A DNA stretch of 64,000 bases from CAZRCZ01 sp964598765. GTDB lineage: Bacteria > Sumerlaeota > Sumerlaeia > MVZB01 > JAJFLK01. Both the position numbers and the translations under genes were made by a program. Location: contig CAZRCZ010000022.1 of the NCBI GenBank assembly GCA_964598765.1, forward strand, positions 1-64,000, given 5' to 3'. Numbering within the stretch: the stretch's first letter is position 1; every line of letters begins with the position of its first letter. Below the pieces are notes generated by a model that had not been told where the DNA came from, did not search any database, and worked only from the letters and a program-made list of their open reading frames with translations. Positions 26,303-35,354 of the stretch are shown one piece after another.

Positions 26303-27781
26303 ATGGAGGAGTTCAAGGGAAAATACCTGAGAGCAAGAGCAAGAAATGTGGTTAGGAAGGTTGAAAGCGTGGGCATAAATTTAACCGGAAAGTCCTCAAA
26401 AGAAGCTAAAGTTCGGACGCCAGGGGCGTCCCGGGTCGAAGCCCAAGTTTGCCGTGAAGCGGCTACCTTGGGTCATCGCATCGAATCACCCAACCCCAAC
26501 GGGGTCGCGGAACGATGGAATTCGCATTTTTCAAGGCGCGCCCAATCATTGATTCTCGCGGTGACCGCGTTGCTCTCTCTTCCTGCGCTTCCAACCCGCG
26601 CCGAAAACTGGCCCCTCTGGCGCGGAGCATCGCAGGACGGAATCTCGAACGAAAAAGATTTACCGCTCCACTGGAGCGAAACCGAAAACGTGACGTGGAA
26701 ACTTCCGCTCAAGGGAACGGCGAGTTCGACTCCCGTAATTTGGGGGGACCGCGTCTTTCTGACCGCTCAAACCGAAGATCAAATCGAATGGGTGATCGCG
26801 GTGGAACGGAACGAGGCCAAAATTCTTTGGGAACGCGAGGTCGGCAAAGGAATGACGCGAACTCGCGCGGGCGCGAACATGGCCTCGGCTTCTCCCTCGA
26901 CCGACGGCGAGCGCGTCGTGGCAGTTTTCGGAACCGGCGATTTGGTCTGTTTCGACAACGATGGGAGACAACTCTGGAAACACAATCTTCCGCAAGAGCA
27001 TGGAAAATTCACTGTTTGGTGGGGCTACTCCAATTCGCCGGTGATTTATGGGGATTTGGTTTTCGTGACAGTGATAAACGAGGGACCCTCCTATCTGCTC
27101 GCGCTGGATAAAAAAACAGGCGAGACGAAATGGAAAACCGCGCGCAAAACTCCGGCGACAAGCGAAGCGTGCGACGCCTACGCGACGCCGATTGTTTATA
27201 CCGCTCAGGGGAAATCAGAGGTTTTCATCGTCGGCGGAACGTGGGGAACGGCCTACGATCCGAAAGATGGTAAACTTCTCTGGCAGGCCGACCTCGGCGG
27301 CGATCGCACGATTCTGAGTCCGACGTATCAGGACGGCGTTGTCTATGTCACGGCAGGGAAGCGGGGAGCAATCTATGCCGTTCGTTCGGGCGGCAACGGC
27401 GACGTCACCCAATCGCATATCCTTTGGAAATATCCCCATTCCACGCCCGATGTTCCATCTCCGCTCGTGCTTGGCGATTATCTTTACGTCGTCAATGACA
27501 CCGGCGTCGCCATGTGCCTTAAGAAATCCGACGGAAGCCTCATCTGGCAAAAGCGTATCGGCGGCGATTTCAAGGCGTCGCCGGTCACCTCGGAAGGGCG
27601 CATTTATTTGACCAACAAGGACGGCGAGACGACGGTGATCGAAGCAGGAACGACCTTCAAGACGCTGGCGGTGAATCAACTGGGGGAAGGAAACGACATG
27701 GCGTCGCTGGCGATATCCGACGGCCAAATTTTTCAAAGGTCGCAATCGCATCTGTATTGCATTGGAAAAAAGAAGAAGTGA
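26303..27781 (+). CDS. PQQ-like beta-propeller repeat protein, secreted
   Basis: The mature part (from about NWPLWRGASQDGIS) is an eight-bladed PQQ-like propeller with repeated blades such as VIAVERNEAKILWEREVG, LLALDKKTGETKWKT and LKKSDGSLIWQKRIGG. No PQQ-dehydrogenase catalytic residues stand out, so it is more like BamB-type structural or carbohydrate-associated propellers. A hydrophobic signal (LILAVTALLSLPALPTRA) starts near 26549. The true start is uncertain: ATG 26303 has AAGGA 9 nt upstream, but about 80 codons of odd sequence, including a hairpin repeat, then precede the signal. TTG 26468 or 26549 would be cleaner. It is followed by the sialidase gene. Confidence 0.75.
   Translation: MEEFKGKYLRARARNVVRKVESVGINLTGKSSKEAKVRTPGASRVEAQVCREAATLGHRIESPNPNGVAERWNSHFSRRAQSLILAVTALLSLPALPTRAENWPLWRGASQDGISNEKDLPLHWSETENVTWKLPLKGTASSTPVIWGDRVFLTAQTEDQIEWVIAVERNEAKILWEREVGKGMTRTRAGANMASASPSTDGERVVAVFGTGDLVCFDNDGRQLWKHNLPQEHGKFTVWWGYSNSPVIYGDLVFVTVINEGPSYLLALDKKTGETKWKTARKTPATSEACDAYATPIVYTAQGKSEVFIVGGTWGTAYDPKDGKLLWQADLGGDRTILSPTYQDGVVYVTAGKRGAIYAVRSGGNGDVTQSHILWKYPHSTPDVPSPLVLGDYLYVVNDTGVAMCLKKSDGSLIWQKRIGGDFKASPVTSEGRIYLTNKDGETTVIEAGTTFKTLAVNQLGEGNDMASLAISDGQIFQRSQSHLYCIGKKKK
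26415..26510 (+). repeat. Three-hairpin repeat element, copy 1
   Basis: Hairpin 1 at 26415-26431: GGACGCC, loop AGG, GGCGTCC. Hairpin 2: CCCAAG (26442-26447) pairs with CTTGGG (26467-26472), with inner GCC/GGC. Hairpin 3 at 26493-26505: ACCCC, loop AAC, GGGGT. The same order and orientation is seen at 44352-44450 and 52767-52866. This copy lies in the open frame of the propeller gene, upstream of its signal peptide. Confidence 0.82.
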
Positions 27782-27786
27782 ATGAG

Positions 27787-27868
27787 ATTTCACCGCAGAG
27801 ACACTGAGAAGTTGGCAACATGCGCTACGCGTTTTGACAATCCTCTCTGTGTCTCCGTGGTGAATTTC
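27787..27868. repeat. Octamer-built inverted repeat between propeller and sialidase genes
   Basis: Left arm TTTCACCGCAGAGACACTGA (from 27788) and right arm CTCTCTGTGTCTCCGTGGTG (from 27844) fold on each other, with a loop of about 33 nt. This is a full-length copy with both arms ending in GAAATT/TGAATT. The sialidase ATG lies directly after it. Confidence 0.88.
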
Positions 27869-29077
27869 ATGGAGCGCTCGACCACGCCAAGTCCGCCGGT
27901 TAATCGCCTTCGCCTTATCCTCCTGTGGGCATCGGCTTTGCTCGCCTTCTGTACTGCGGATCAAACCAGCGTCGGCGGAGAGGGTCAGGGTTTCACCAAA
28001 GCCGAAGATTTGGTCATCTACCAAGACGACAAATTCTACAGTGCTTTTCCTTCCATCATCGCCCGCCCCGACGGCGAATTAATCTGCGCCTTCCGTCGCG
28101 CGCCGGAACGTCGAGCCTTGGGCGAGGGAGGAACGAGCCACACCGATCCGAACAGCTATCTGGTCTTGGTGCGATCCAAAGACGGCGGCAAAACATGGAG
28201 CAAGGAACCTGAATTGATTTACGCCCATCCTTTTGGCGGCTCCCAAGACCCATGCTTGATCCAATTGCGCGACGGCTCGATTTTGTGTTCGAGTTATGGG
28301 TGGTCGCGGCTCGAGGCGGCCGCCGCCGAGAAAATCACCGACTCCGCCCGCATCGGCAATTTTGTTTTCATGGGGGGCTATATCTTACGCTCGGAGGACG
28401 GCGGGCATCATTGGCAGGAACCGATCATCCCTCCGCCAGTTCCGGGCGAGACCACGCGCGTCCTCTTCAATCAGCCTTGTCCCGCTTACAATCGCGGCGC
28501 GATGTGCGAGGGAGATGACGGCAAAATTTATTGGGTCGTCGCCGCGCGCCATCCGGCCAAACCCAATTTGACCGCGACCCATTTGATGACTTCTCCCGAC
28601 CAAGGCCGGACGTGGAATTATTCCTGCCCTGTCGCCAGCGACGACAAAATGGCCTTCAACGAAACGTCGCTTTATGAAACACCCAAGGGCGATCTTGTCG
28701 CCTTCATCCGCACCGAGCAGGGACAAGACCACACCGTCATCGCCCGCTCGAGCGACAGCGGAAAAAGTTTTCGGCCGTGGCAAGACGCTGGATTTCAAGG
28801 ACATCCCCATTACGCTTTGCGCCTGCCCGACAATCGCGTGCTTTTGGTTTATGGCTACCGTCATTCCCCTTTCGGCGTCCGCGCGCGCGTTCTCGATTCC
28901 GAATGTTCCGATGCTTCTTCCGCGCCCGAAATCATCCTGCGCGACGACGGCGGTAACGGCGATTTGGGTTATCCTTGGGCGACGTTGCTTCCTGACAATC
29001 GCGTGTTGGTCGTCTATTATTTCAACAAGGCCGACGGCCCGCGTCACATCGCGGGGACGATTTTGAAACTCGAGTAA
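27869..29077 (+). CDS. Sialidase-like BNR/Asp-box protein, secreted
   Basis: About 402 aa from ATG 27869; the frame open to 27782 is repeat DNA and is excluded. A signal peptide or lipoprotein-like hydrophobic segment (LRLILLWASALLAFCTA) leads a six-bladed propeller with Asp boxes SKDGGKTWS, SEDGGHHWQ, SPDQGRTWN and SSDSGKSFR. An arginine of the triad may lie in FRRAPERR. Members act as exo-sialidases or are non-catalytic glycan binders; activity is unproven. Its neighbours (propeller protein, DMFase-like protein) suggest a small set for use of external organic material. Confidence 0.85.
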   Translation: MERSTTPSPPVNRLRLILLWASALLAFCTADQTSVGGEGQGFTKAEDLVIYQDDKFYSAFPSIIARPDGELICAFRRAPERRALGEGGTSHTDPNSYLVLVRSKDGGKTWSKEPELIYAHPFGGSQDPCLIQLRDGSILCSSYGWSRLEAAAAEKITDSARIGNFVFMGGYILRSEDGGHHWQEPIIPPPVPGETTRVLFNQPCPAYNRGAMCEGDDGKIYWVVAARHPAKPNLTATHLMTSPDQGRTWNYSCPVASDDKMAFNETSLYETPKGDLVAFIRTEQGQDHTVIARSSDSGKSFRPWQDAGFQGHPHYALRLPDNRVLLVYGYRHSPFGVRARVLDSECSDASSAPEIILRDDGGNGDLGYPWATLLPDNRVLVVYYFNKADGPRHIAGTILKLE

Positions 29078-29082
29078 GAATT

Positions 29083-30438
29083 ATGGACGCCGTCAAATCC
29101 CTCTGGATCGAAGGCTACACGCGGCAGGTCAGTTATCAGCCCGGCGAGGAGGTCGAATTTCACGTTTCAACCTCCTCGCCGAAATTCGATTTGGAAATCG
29201 CGCGAGTCGGAGCCGAGCGCAAAATTGTCCATTCGCAAAAAGACATTCATGGCGGGCTGTTTTCAATTCCGTGGAACGCTTCGTCCTACGGATGCGATTG
29301 GCCGGTCGCGCACACGTTGAAAATTCCCACGGATTGGACGGGCGGCTATTACGAGGCGATTCTGAAAGTCGCCGACGGCGGCGGCGAATACACCCAGCGC
29401 GGTCCCCGCTCGGCGCAGTCGTCCTGTTTCTTCATTCTTCATTCCGCTAATCCCGGACGCGACGCCAAAATCCTGATTCAACTCACGACCAACACCTACA
29501 ACGCCTACAACAATTGGAACGGCCATTGCCTTTACGCCTACAACGCCGTGGACAAAGTTCAATGGCGGCGCGTGTCGTTTCAGCGCCCTCCAGCTTCGCA
29601 ATTTGGCAACTGGGAACGGAAATTCGTCGCGTGGGCGGAGATGGCGGGTTACAAACTCGATTATGCCGCAAACCTCGATCTCGAATTTCATCCCGAAGTC
29701 TTGAGGAACTACAAACTGATTCTCAGCGTCGGACATGACGAGTATTGGTCGTGGGGAATGCGCGACAATCTTGAAAAATTCATCGGCGAGGGAGGCAACG
29801 CCGCCTTTTTCAGCGGCAACACCTGCTGTTGGCAAGTCCGCCCCGAAGAAAACGGCGACGCGCTCGTTTGCTGGAAACAAGCGGTCTTGGACGATCCGCT
29901 CTATGGACAAGGGCACGACAACTTGCTCAGCACGCTCTGGAGCCATCATCTCGTCAAGCGTCCCGAAAACCAACTGACGGGCGTCGGCTTTTTATGGGGC
30001 GGCTATCACCGGAGCCACGAACAATTTATGGACGGATCGGGCGCGTTTACGGTTCATCGTCCCGACCATTGGATTTTCGCGGGGACCAACTTGAAGCGCG
30101 GCGACGTCTTCGGCGGCAAGGACACGATCGTCGGTTATGAATGCGACGGTTGCGAAATGACTAAAGACGCCGACGGCCTGCCGATTCCGACCCACCGCGA
30201 CGGAACGCCGGAAAATTTTACGATCCTCGCTTCGGCTCCAGCCCAATGGCATCCGGACGATTGCGAATGGTATGACCGCTGGGAGAAAGGGCGAGTCGGC
30301 GCGGCTTGCCTCGGAACCTACATGCGCAATGGGACCGTCTTCACTTGCGGCTCGACCGACTGGGCCGACGGCCTCGCCGGCAATGATCCGATTGTGGATC
30401 GAATGACACGCAACGTGCTGGATCGTCTGGCGAAATAA
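29083..30438 (+). CDS. N,N-dimethylformamidase large-subunit-like protein
   Basis: 451 aa, no signal peptide. The sequence matches the C-terminal part of the N,N-dimethylformamidase beta subunit: a beta-rich N-terminal domain (1-110) and a glutamine-amidotransferase-like domain with TNTYNAYNNWNG, LILSVGHDEYWSWGMRDNLE and FFSGNTCCWQVR. In the known enzyme, iron is held by two tyrosines and a glutamate; the tyrosine and glutamate in HDEYW are candidates. No small (alpha) subunit gene is present. It starts 5 bp after the sialidase stop, so they are one operon. Amide hydrolysis is plausible, but the substrate is open. Confidence 0.82.
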   Translation: MDAVKSLWIEGYTRQVSYQPGEEVEFHVSTSSPKFDLEIARVGAERKIVHSQKDIHGGLFSIPWNASSYGCDWPVAHTLKIPTDWTGGYYEAILKVADGGGEYTQRGPRSAQSSCFFILHSANPGRDAKILIQLTTNTYNAYNNWNGHCLYAYNAVDKVQWRRVSFQRPPASQFGNWERKFVAWAEMAGYKLDYAANLDLEFHPEVLRNYKLILSVGHDEYWSWGMRDNLEKFIGEGGNAAFFSGNTCCWQVRPEENGDALVCWKQAVLDDPLYGQGHDNLLSTLWSHHLVKRPENQLTGVGFLWGGYHRSHEQFMDGSGAFTVHRPDHWIFAGTNLKRGDVFGGKDTIVGYECDGCEMTKDADGLPIPTHRDGTPENFTILASAPAQWHPDDCEWYDRWEKGRVGAACLGTYMRNGTVFTCGSTDWADGLAGNDPIVDRMTRNVLDRLAK

Positions 30439-30443
30439 GGAAC

Positions 30444-31202
30444 TCAGGAACGCAAAATATTCAAAATGCCGTCGTGAACCAATCCATTGGAACCGACCAT
30501 GTTGGTGACGCCGGTTGAATCGTTCCCATCTGCGTCGCTGAAACGCCCGCCGGCTTCGACGATGATCGGTTTGATCGGCGCGACGTCCCAAAGATGCACG
30601 ATCGGATCAATCATCGCGTCAGCTCTCCCCGTTGCCACGAGCATGTAGCCGTAGCAATCGCCCCACGTCCGTTGAATGCCCGTTTCCCTGAGAAGCCGCA
30701 GAAGTGTTTTTTCTCCTCGATATTTCAAGATGCCGTCCATGGCCGTCGTGAGCACGGTCGCTTGGGCAAGGGAAGCGGTGGAGGAGCCTTTGCATCGCGC
30801 CCCATTAAAAAAGCATCCATAACCGGAGAGCGCGGCAATCGTTTCATTCGAGGGAGGAAACCGAATGACGCCGATCAGGCTTTCGCCGTCGCGCTCGACG
30901 GCAATCATCGTCCCATACATCGGCACGCCGCGAATGAACGTCTTGGTTCCGTCAATCGGATCGAGAATCCAGCGGTATCCCGATTTTCCCGGCTTCTCGC
31001 CGAATTCCTCTCCCAAGATGCCGTCGTCGGGAAATCGCTTCTCGATTTCCTTGCGGAGAAATTCTTCCGCCTGACGGTCGGCAATAGTCACGGGGGACAG
31101 GTCGGGCTTGGAATCCACGCGAAGATCGGTGCGGAAGTATTTCAGCGTAATCTTCCCCGCCTCTTCGGCCAGCTTGACGGCGAAATCGTATATTTCCTTC
31201 AT
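30444..31202 (-). CDS. Inositol monophosphatase family phosphatase (histidinol-phosphatase-like)
   Basis: 252 aa from ATG 31202, which has GAGGAG 6 nt upstream; the longer frame to 31280 is rejected. Metal-site motifs are complete: GILGEEFG, the DPIDGT box in WILDPIDGTKTF, and WDVAPIKPIIVEAGG. The FPDDGILGEEFGE pattern is typical of HisN-type histidinol-phosphate phosphatases within the family, but inositol or 3'-phosphoadenosine phosphatases share it. Cytoplasmic, Mg-dependent. Convergent with the DMFase-like gene, 5 bp apart. Confidence 0.9.
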   Translation of the reverse strand: MKEIYDFAVKLAEEAGKITLKYFRTDLRVDSKPDLSPVTIADRQAEEFLRKEIEKRFPDDGILGEEFGEKPGKSGYRWILDPIDGTKTFIRGVPMYGTMIAVERDGESLIGVIRFPPSNETIAALSGYGCFFNGARCKGSSTASLAQATVLTTAMDGILKYRGEKTLLRLLRETGIQRTWGDCYGYMLVATGRADAMIDPIVHLWDVAPIKPIIVEAGGRFSDADGNDSTGVTNMVGSNGLVHDGILNILRS

Positions 31203-31311
31203 GCAAAACTCCTCAAACGGATCAAGATTCCTTTTTACGCGAATCATTGTAAATAAATTCCTTGAAGGCCGGAACTTCAAGCGGTTTCATGGACTATGCA
31301 AGGTCGGCTCA

Positions 31312-31345
31312 ATTTCTTGGTGTCTTTGTGCCTTGGCGGTGAATT
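31312..31345 (+). repeat. Octamer repeat, single arm
   Basis: TTCTTGGTG TCTTTGTG CCTTGGCG GTGAATT: three 8-nt-like units and the terminal TGAATT. No opposite arm is seen nearby. It lies 25 bp upstream of the alcohol dehydrogenase ATG. The complementary half type occurs at 2168-2190. Confidence 0.75.
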
Positions 31346-31369
31346 ATCCTTGCGTCGGAAGCTTGAGTG

Positions 31370-32536
31370 ATGTTTGACGAAATCTCCCGCTTTTCTTTCC
31401 CTACGACGATCATTTTCGGTCGGCGAGCCATCCATTCGCTTCTTTCGTGCCTTGCGGAACTTGGCGTCAAGAAGCCGCTGGTCGTCACCGATCCCGGTCT
31501 GGTCAAGACCGATGTCTTCAAGTCTCTCGCCTCCATTCTGACGGAGGCTCATCAAGCGCACGCGCATTTTCTCGACGTGCATCCCAATCCCACGGAGGAG
31601 GACGTCGAAAAAGGGGCGGAAATTTTCAAAGCAGAAAACTGTGACGGCGTCATCGGCATCGGCGGAGGAAGTCCGCTCGACGTCGCCAAGGCAATCACCG
31701 TCCGCGCCGCCCATTCGGGCGAGCTGGCTTCTTTTGAATCGCAGACGGGCGGTTACGAGCGAATCACTGGACCGCTGGCTCCGGTCATTGCGATCCCGAC
31801 CACGGCGGGGACCGGAAGCGAAGTCGGTCGGAGCGCCGTCATCACGATTCCGAAGCTCGGTCGAAAAATTGTTATTTTTAGCCCGTTGCTCATGCCCAAG
31901 CGCGCCATTGCCGATCCCGAACTCACCCTCGGTTTACCGCCTCATCTTACCGCCGCGACCGGCATGGATGCCTTCACGCACAATTTGGAATCCTTGACCT
32001 CGCCGGTGTTCCATCCCTTCTGCGACGCGATTGCGATCAAGGGGATCGAGCTGGCGATCAAGTATTTGGAGCGGGCGAGCAAACACGGCGAGGAAATCGA
32101 AGCGCGCGGTTACATGATGCTCGCGGCCATCATGGGGGCCATCGCCTTTCAGAAAGACCTTGGCGCGACGCACTCGCTCGCCCATCCTCTCTCGACGGAA
32201 TTCAATGTCCATCACGGCTTGGCCAACGCGATTTGCCTTCCCGCGGTGATGCGCTTCAATCAGGATGCCGCCGCCAAGCATTACGCGCGCGTGGCAAGTT
32301 TGTTTGGAATGAACACCTACGGGGTTTCCGACGCCACGGCCTCGACGGTCTGCGTCGAAGCGGTGAGCGGTTTGATTCATCGTCTCGGCATTCCGACCCG
32401 CTTACGCGAGGTCGGCATCCCCATCGAGGCGCTCCCGCGATTGGCGACCAAGGCATTTGCCGATTCATGCCATGCAACCAACCCGCGTCCTTGCACGGAA
32501 GCCGACTTGCTCAAGATGTATGAAGAGAGTTGGTGA
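31370..32536 (+). CDS. Iron-containing alcohol dehydrogenase
   Basis: 388 aa from the ATG one codon after a GTG. NAD-binding glycine motif GIGGGSPLDVAKAI; metal-ligand stretches DAFTHNLES, GATHSLAHPLS and FNVHHGLANAICLP supply the aspartate and histidines of the group III Fe/Zn site. It interconverts a primary alcohol and an aldehyde with NAD(H). The aldehyde dehydrogenase starts 2 bp after its stop, so the pair should oxidise an alcohol to an acid in two steps. The substrate class (1,3-propanediol, hydroxy-acid or amino-alcohol) cannot be fixed. Confidence 0.94.
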   Translation: MFDEISRFSFPTTIIFGRRAIHSLLSCLAELGVKKPLVVTDPGLVKTDVFKSLASILTEAHQAHAHFLDVHPNPTEEDVEKGAEIFKAENCDGVIGIGGGSPLDVAKAITVRAAHSGELASFESQTGGYERITGPLAPVIAIPTTAGTGSEVGRSAVITIPKLGRKIVIFSPLLMPKRAIADPELTLGLPPHLTAATGMDAFTHNLESLTSPVFHPFCDAIAIKGIELAIKYLERASKHGEEIEARGYMMLAAIMGAIAFQKDLGATHSLAHPLSTEFNVHHGLANAICLPAVMRFNQDAAAKHYARVASLFGMNTYGVSDATASTVCVEAVSGLIHRLGIPTRLREVGIPIEALPRLATKAFADSCHATNPRPCTEADLLKMYEESW

Positions 32537-32538
32537 CG

Positions 32539-33993
32539 ATGGATCGCCACAACTTGTTGATTGACGGGAAATGGATTGCCGCGCAATCCGCCGAGACGTT
32601 TCCCGTTTTTAATCCCGCTAACTCCGAACAAATCGCGGCGGTGGCCAAGGCCGATTCTGGCGACGTGGATAAAGCCGCGCGCTCGGCGCGCAAGGCCTTT
32701 GACGAAGGCCCTTGGCCTTGGATGCGCGCCTCGGAGCGTGCGAAAATTTTGTTTCGCCTCGCCGCTCTGATCCGGGAGCATCTCGAAGAAATTGCGCGGA
32801 TCGAATCGCTCAACGTCGGCAAGCCGATCCGCGATTCGCGCGATGAGGTCGGCGGCGGGGCAAATTGCTTCGAATACTATGCGGGAGCCGCAACCAAGTT
32901 TTTCGGCGAGACAATCCCCGTCACCGCGAAAGGTTTCGATTTCACGCTCCGCGAACCGATTGGCGTCGTCGCGGCGATTGTCCCGTGGAATTTTCCGTTT
33001 CCCATGGCCGCGTGGAAATGCGCTCCGGCCTTGGCGGCGGGAAACACCGTCATTCTGAAACCCGCCAGCCACACGCCTCTCTCCGCGCTCTGGTTCGGTC
33101 GGCTCGCGCTCGAAGCCGGAATGCCGCCGGGCGTGTTCAACGTCGTCACCGGACCGGGCGCGTCGGCGGGATCCGCGCTCGTTGTTCACCCCGCTGTGGA
33201 TAAAATTTCATTCACGGGTGAAACGGGAACCGGACGCGAAATCATGAAACTCGCCGCCGACGGCATCAAGAGGGTCTCGCTGGAATTGGGAGGCAAATCG
33301 CCCAACATCGTTTTCGCCGACGCCGACGTGGATCGCGCCGCGAGGACCTCCGTCCTCGCGGTTTTCGGCAACACGGGACAAGATTGTTGCGCCCGAAGCC
33401 GCGCTTTCGTCGAAAAATCCGTTTACGATCAATTCATCTCCGCGTTCATTGACCAAACGAAAAAGACCGTGATCGGCGATCCGCTTGATGAGGCAACCGA
33501 AATCGGTCCGTTGATTTCTATGAAACAACGCGACGCCGTTTGCAAATACGTTGAAACCGGAAAAAAAGAAGGCGCGACGCTGGCGTTCGGCGGCGAGATC
33601 ATGACCGAAGGGAATTTCGCCAAAGGGGCTTATCTGCGTCCTGCCGTCTTCACCAACGCCGCGTATCCCATGCGGATTTGTCAGGAGGAAATCTTTGGTC
33701 CCGTCTTGAGCGTGATTCCCTTCACCGACGAACGCGAGATGATCCGCCAAGTCAACGACTGCGAATACGGTTTGTCCGGCTCGATCTGGACGAGCAATCT
33801 TGATCGAGCCTTGAGAACCATGCGCCGAGTCCGCTCCGGCGTTCTCAGCGTTAACTGCAACAGTAGCGTTCATCTGGAAGCGCCGTTCGGCGGATACAAA
33901 AAGAGCGGCATGGGGCGCGATCTAGGTATGCAGGGACTGGTCAATTTCACCGAAATCAAGAACGTGTTCATTTTTATGGGAGAAGAGAAATGA
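32539..33993 (+). CDS. NAD(P)-dependent aldehyde dehydrogenase
   Basis: 484 aa. Complete ALDH superfamily motifs: VPWNFPFPMAAWK, nucleotide-binding SFTGETGTG, general base glutamate in SLELGGKSPN and catalytic cysteine in NTGQDCCARSR. EEIFGPVLSVIPF and SGVLSVNCNSS follow. It resembles betaine/gamma-aminobutyraldehyde type enzymes. It sits between the alcohol dehydrogenase (2 bp gap) and a glutamine synthetase homologue (4 bp overlap). That order recalls polyamine or ethanolamine pathways in which a gamma-glutamylated amine is oxidised, but the expected amine oxidase and hydrolase are missing. Confidence 0.95.
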   Translation: MDRHNLLIDGKWIAAQSAETFPVFNPANSEQIAAVAKADSGDVDKAARSARKAFDEGPWPWMRASERAKILFRLAALIREHLEEIARIESLNVGKPIRDSRDEVGGGANCFEYYAGAATKFFGETIPVTAKGFDFTLREPIGVVAAIVPWNFPFPMAAWKCAPALAAGNTVILKPASHTPLSALWFGRLALEAGMPPGVFNVVTGPGASAGSALVVHPAVDKISFTGETGTGREIMKLAADGIKRVSLELGGKSPNIVFADADVDRAARTSVLAVFGNTGQDCCARSRAFVEKSVYDQFISAFIDQTKKTVIGDPLDEATEIGPLISMKQRDAVCKYVETGKKEGATLAFGGEIMTEGNFAKGAYLRPAVFTNAAYPMRICQEEIFGPVLSVIPFTDEREMIRQVNDCEYGLSGSIWTSNLDRALRTMRRVRSGVLSVNCNSSVHLEAPFGGYKKSGMGRDLGMQGLVNFTEIKNVFIFMGEEK

Positions 33994-35354
33994 AGAATTC
34001 CCTGACGATTGAAAAATTGAAAGGCATGATCGCCGACGGCCGGATTGACACGGTGCTGGTCGCGTTTCCCGATCATCTGGGAAGGCTCGTCGGCAAACGG
34101 GTGACGGGCGCGTTTTTCCTTGAGCAAATCGTTTCTTCGGGTATGCACGCCTGCGATTACCTTCTGAGCGTGGACATGGAGATGAATCCTCAGTCCGGTT
34201 TTGAGATGTCGAGTTGGGAAAAAGGCTACGGCGATTTCCACGGCGTTCTCGATCCCGCGACGCTTCGGATGACGCCGTGGCTCGAAGGGACCGCGCTCGC
34301 GCTTGTGGATCTGGAGTGGGATCAAGGCAAACCTGTCGCGCAGTCCCCGCGCGCGATTTTGAAGAGGCAAATCGAACGCGCCCGCCGGATGGGGCTGAGC
34401 TCGATGATGGGATCGGAATTGGAATTCTATCTGTTCGTCGAACCGCACGAAGAATTGTCCCAACGCAATTTCGCCAATCCCAAACCGTCCTCGGAATACA
34501 TCATTGATTACCACATCCTCCACACGACGCGTGATGAGTTCGTCATCCGTGACATCCGCAACATGATGACCGCGGCGCGCGTTCCGGTCGAATTCAGCAA
34601 AGGGGAATGGGGGAAAGGGCAACAAGAAATTAATCTGCTCTACGCCGACGCTCTCGAAATGGCCGACCGTCACGTCATCTACAAAAACGGCGTGAAGGAA
34701 ATCGCGTGGAGCAAAAATTGCTCGGCGACGTTCATGGCGAAATACGACGCGACGGAGGCGGGATCAAGTTGCCATCTTCATGCCAGCATTTTCGACAAGA
34801 CCGGGAAAAAGAATTTATTTTGGGATGAGAAGAAGAAAAAGGAATCGAAATTGTTCCGCCAATTTCTCGGCGGTCAGCTTCGTTACGGCCCCGAACTCTT
34901 TTTGTTCTTTGCCCCGTCGGTAAACTCCTACAAACGTTATCAGGCCGGCACATTCGCTCCGACGCGGGTCGCTTGGAGCCGCGACAATCGCACGACAGGA
35001 TTCCGCATCATCGGCCACGGCTCGTCGTTCCGCATCGAAAACCGAATGCCCGGAGCCGACGCCAATCCCTATCTGGCCTTCGCGGCGACCATCGCGGCAG
35101 GTCTGGCTGGAATTGAGGAAAATCTCGATTGCGGCGAGCCGTTCGTCGGCGACGCCTACAAGGCGGAAAATTTGCGGTCGGTTCCTCACAATCTCCCCGC
35201 CGCCGCCGAATCCCTGAACCGGAGCCGCGTCGCCCGCCACGCCTTCGGCGACGAAGTCGTGAATCATTACGTTCATCTGGCGCGACTGGAACAGGAGGCG
35301 TTCGACAAGGCCGTGACCGATTGGGAGCGACGCCGGTATTTTGATCGGATATGA
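33990..35354 (+). CDS. Glutamine synthetase family ligase (gamma-glutamyl-amine synthetase-like)
   Basis: 454 aa. An N-terminal beta-grasp part (VLVAFPDHLGRLVGKRV) and a catalytic barrel with the metal motif MMGSELEFYLF, SSCHLHAS, the ATP-loop region PSVNSYKRYQAGTFAP and ENRMPGADANPYLAF. The NxMPGADANPYL end motif and the absence of the adenylylation-type tyrosine region point to the PuuA/GlnA-paralogue group that gamma-glutamylates amines. True glutamine synthetase is less likely, given its catabolic neighbours. It overlaps the aldehyde dehydrogenase by 4 bp (ATGA). After its stop lies a long inverted repeat. Confidence 0.9.
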   Translation: MKNSLTIEKLKGMIADGRIDTVLVAFPDHLGRLVGKRVTGAFFLEQIVSSGMHACDYLLSVDMEMNPQSGFEMSSWEKGYGDFHGVLDPATLRMTPWLEGTALALVDLEWDQGKPVAQSPRAILKRQIERARRMGLSSMMGSELEFYLFVEPHEELSQRNFANPKPSSEYIIDYHILHTTRDEFVIRDIRNMMTAARVPVEFSKGEWGKGQQEINLLYADALEMADRHVIYKNGVKEIAWSKNCSATFMAKYDATEAGSSCHLHASIFDKTGKKNLFWDEKKKKESKLFRQFLGGQLRYGPELFLFFAPSVNSYKRYQAGTFAPTRVAWSRDNRTTGFRIIGHGSSFRIENRMPGADANPYLAFAATIAAGLAGIEENLDCGEPFVGDAYKAENLRSVPHNLPAAAESLNRSRVARHAFGDEVVNHYVHLARLEQEAFDKAVTDWERRRYFDRI

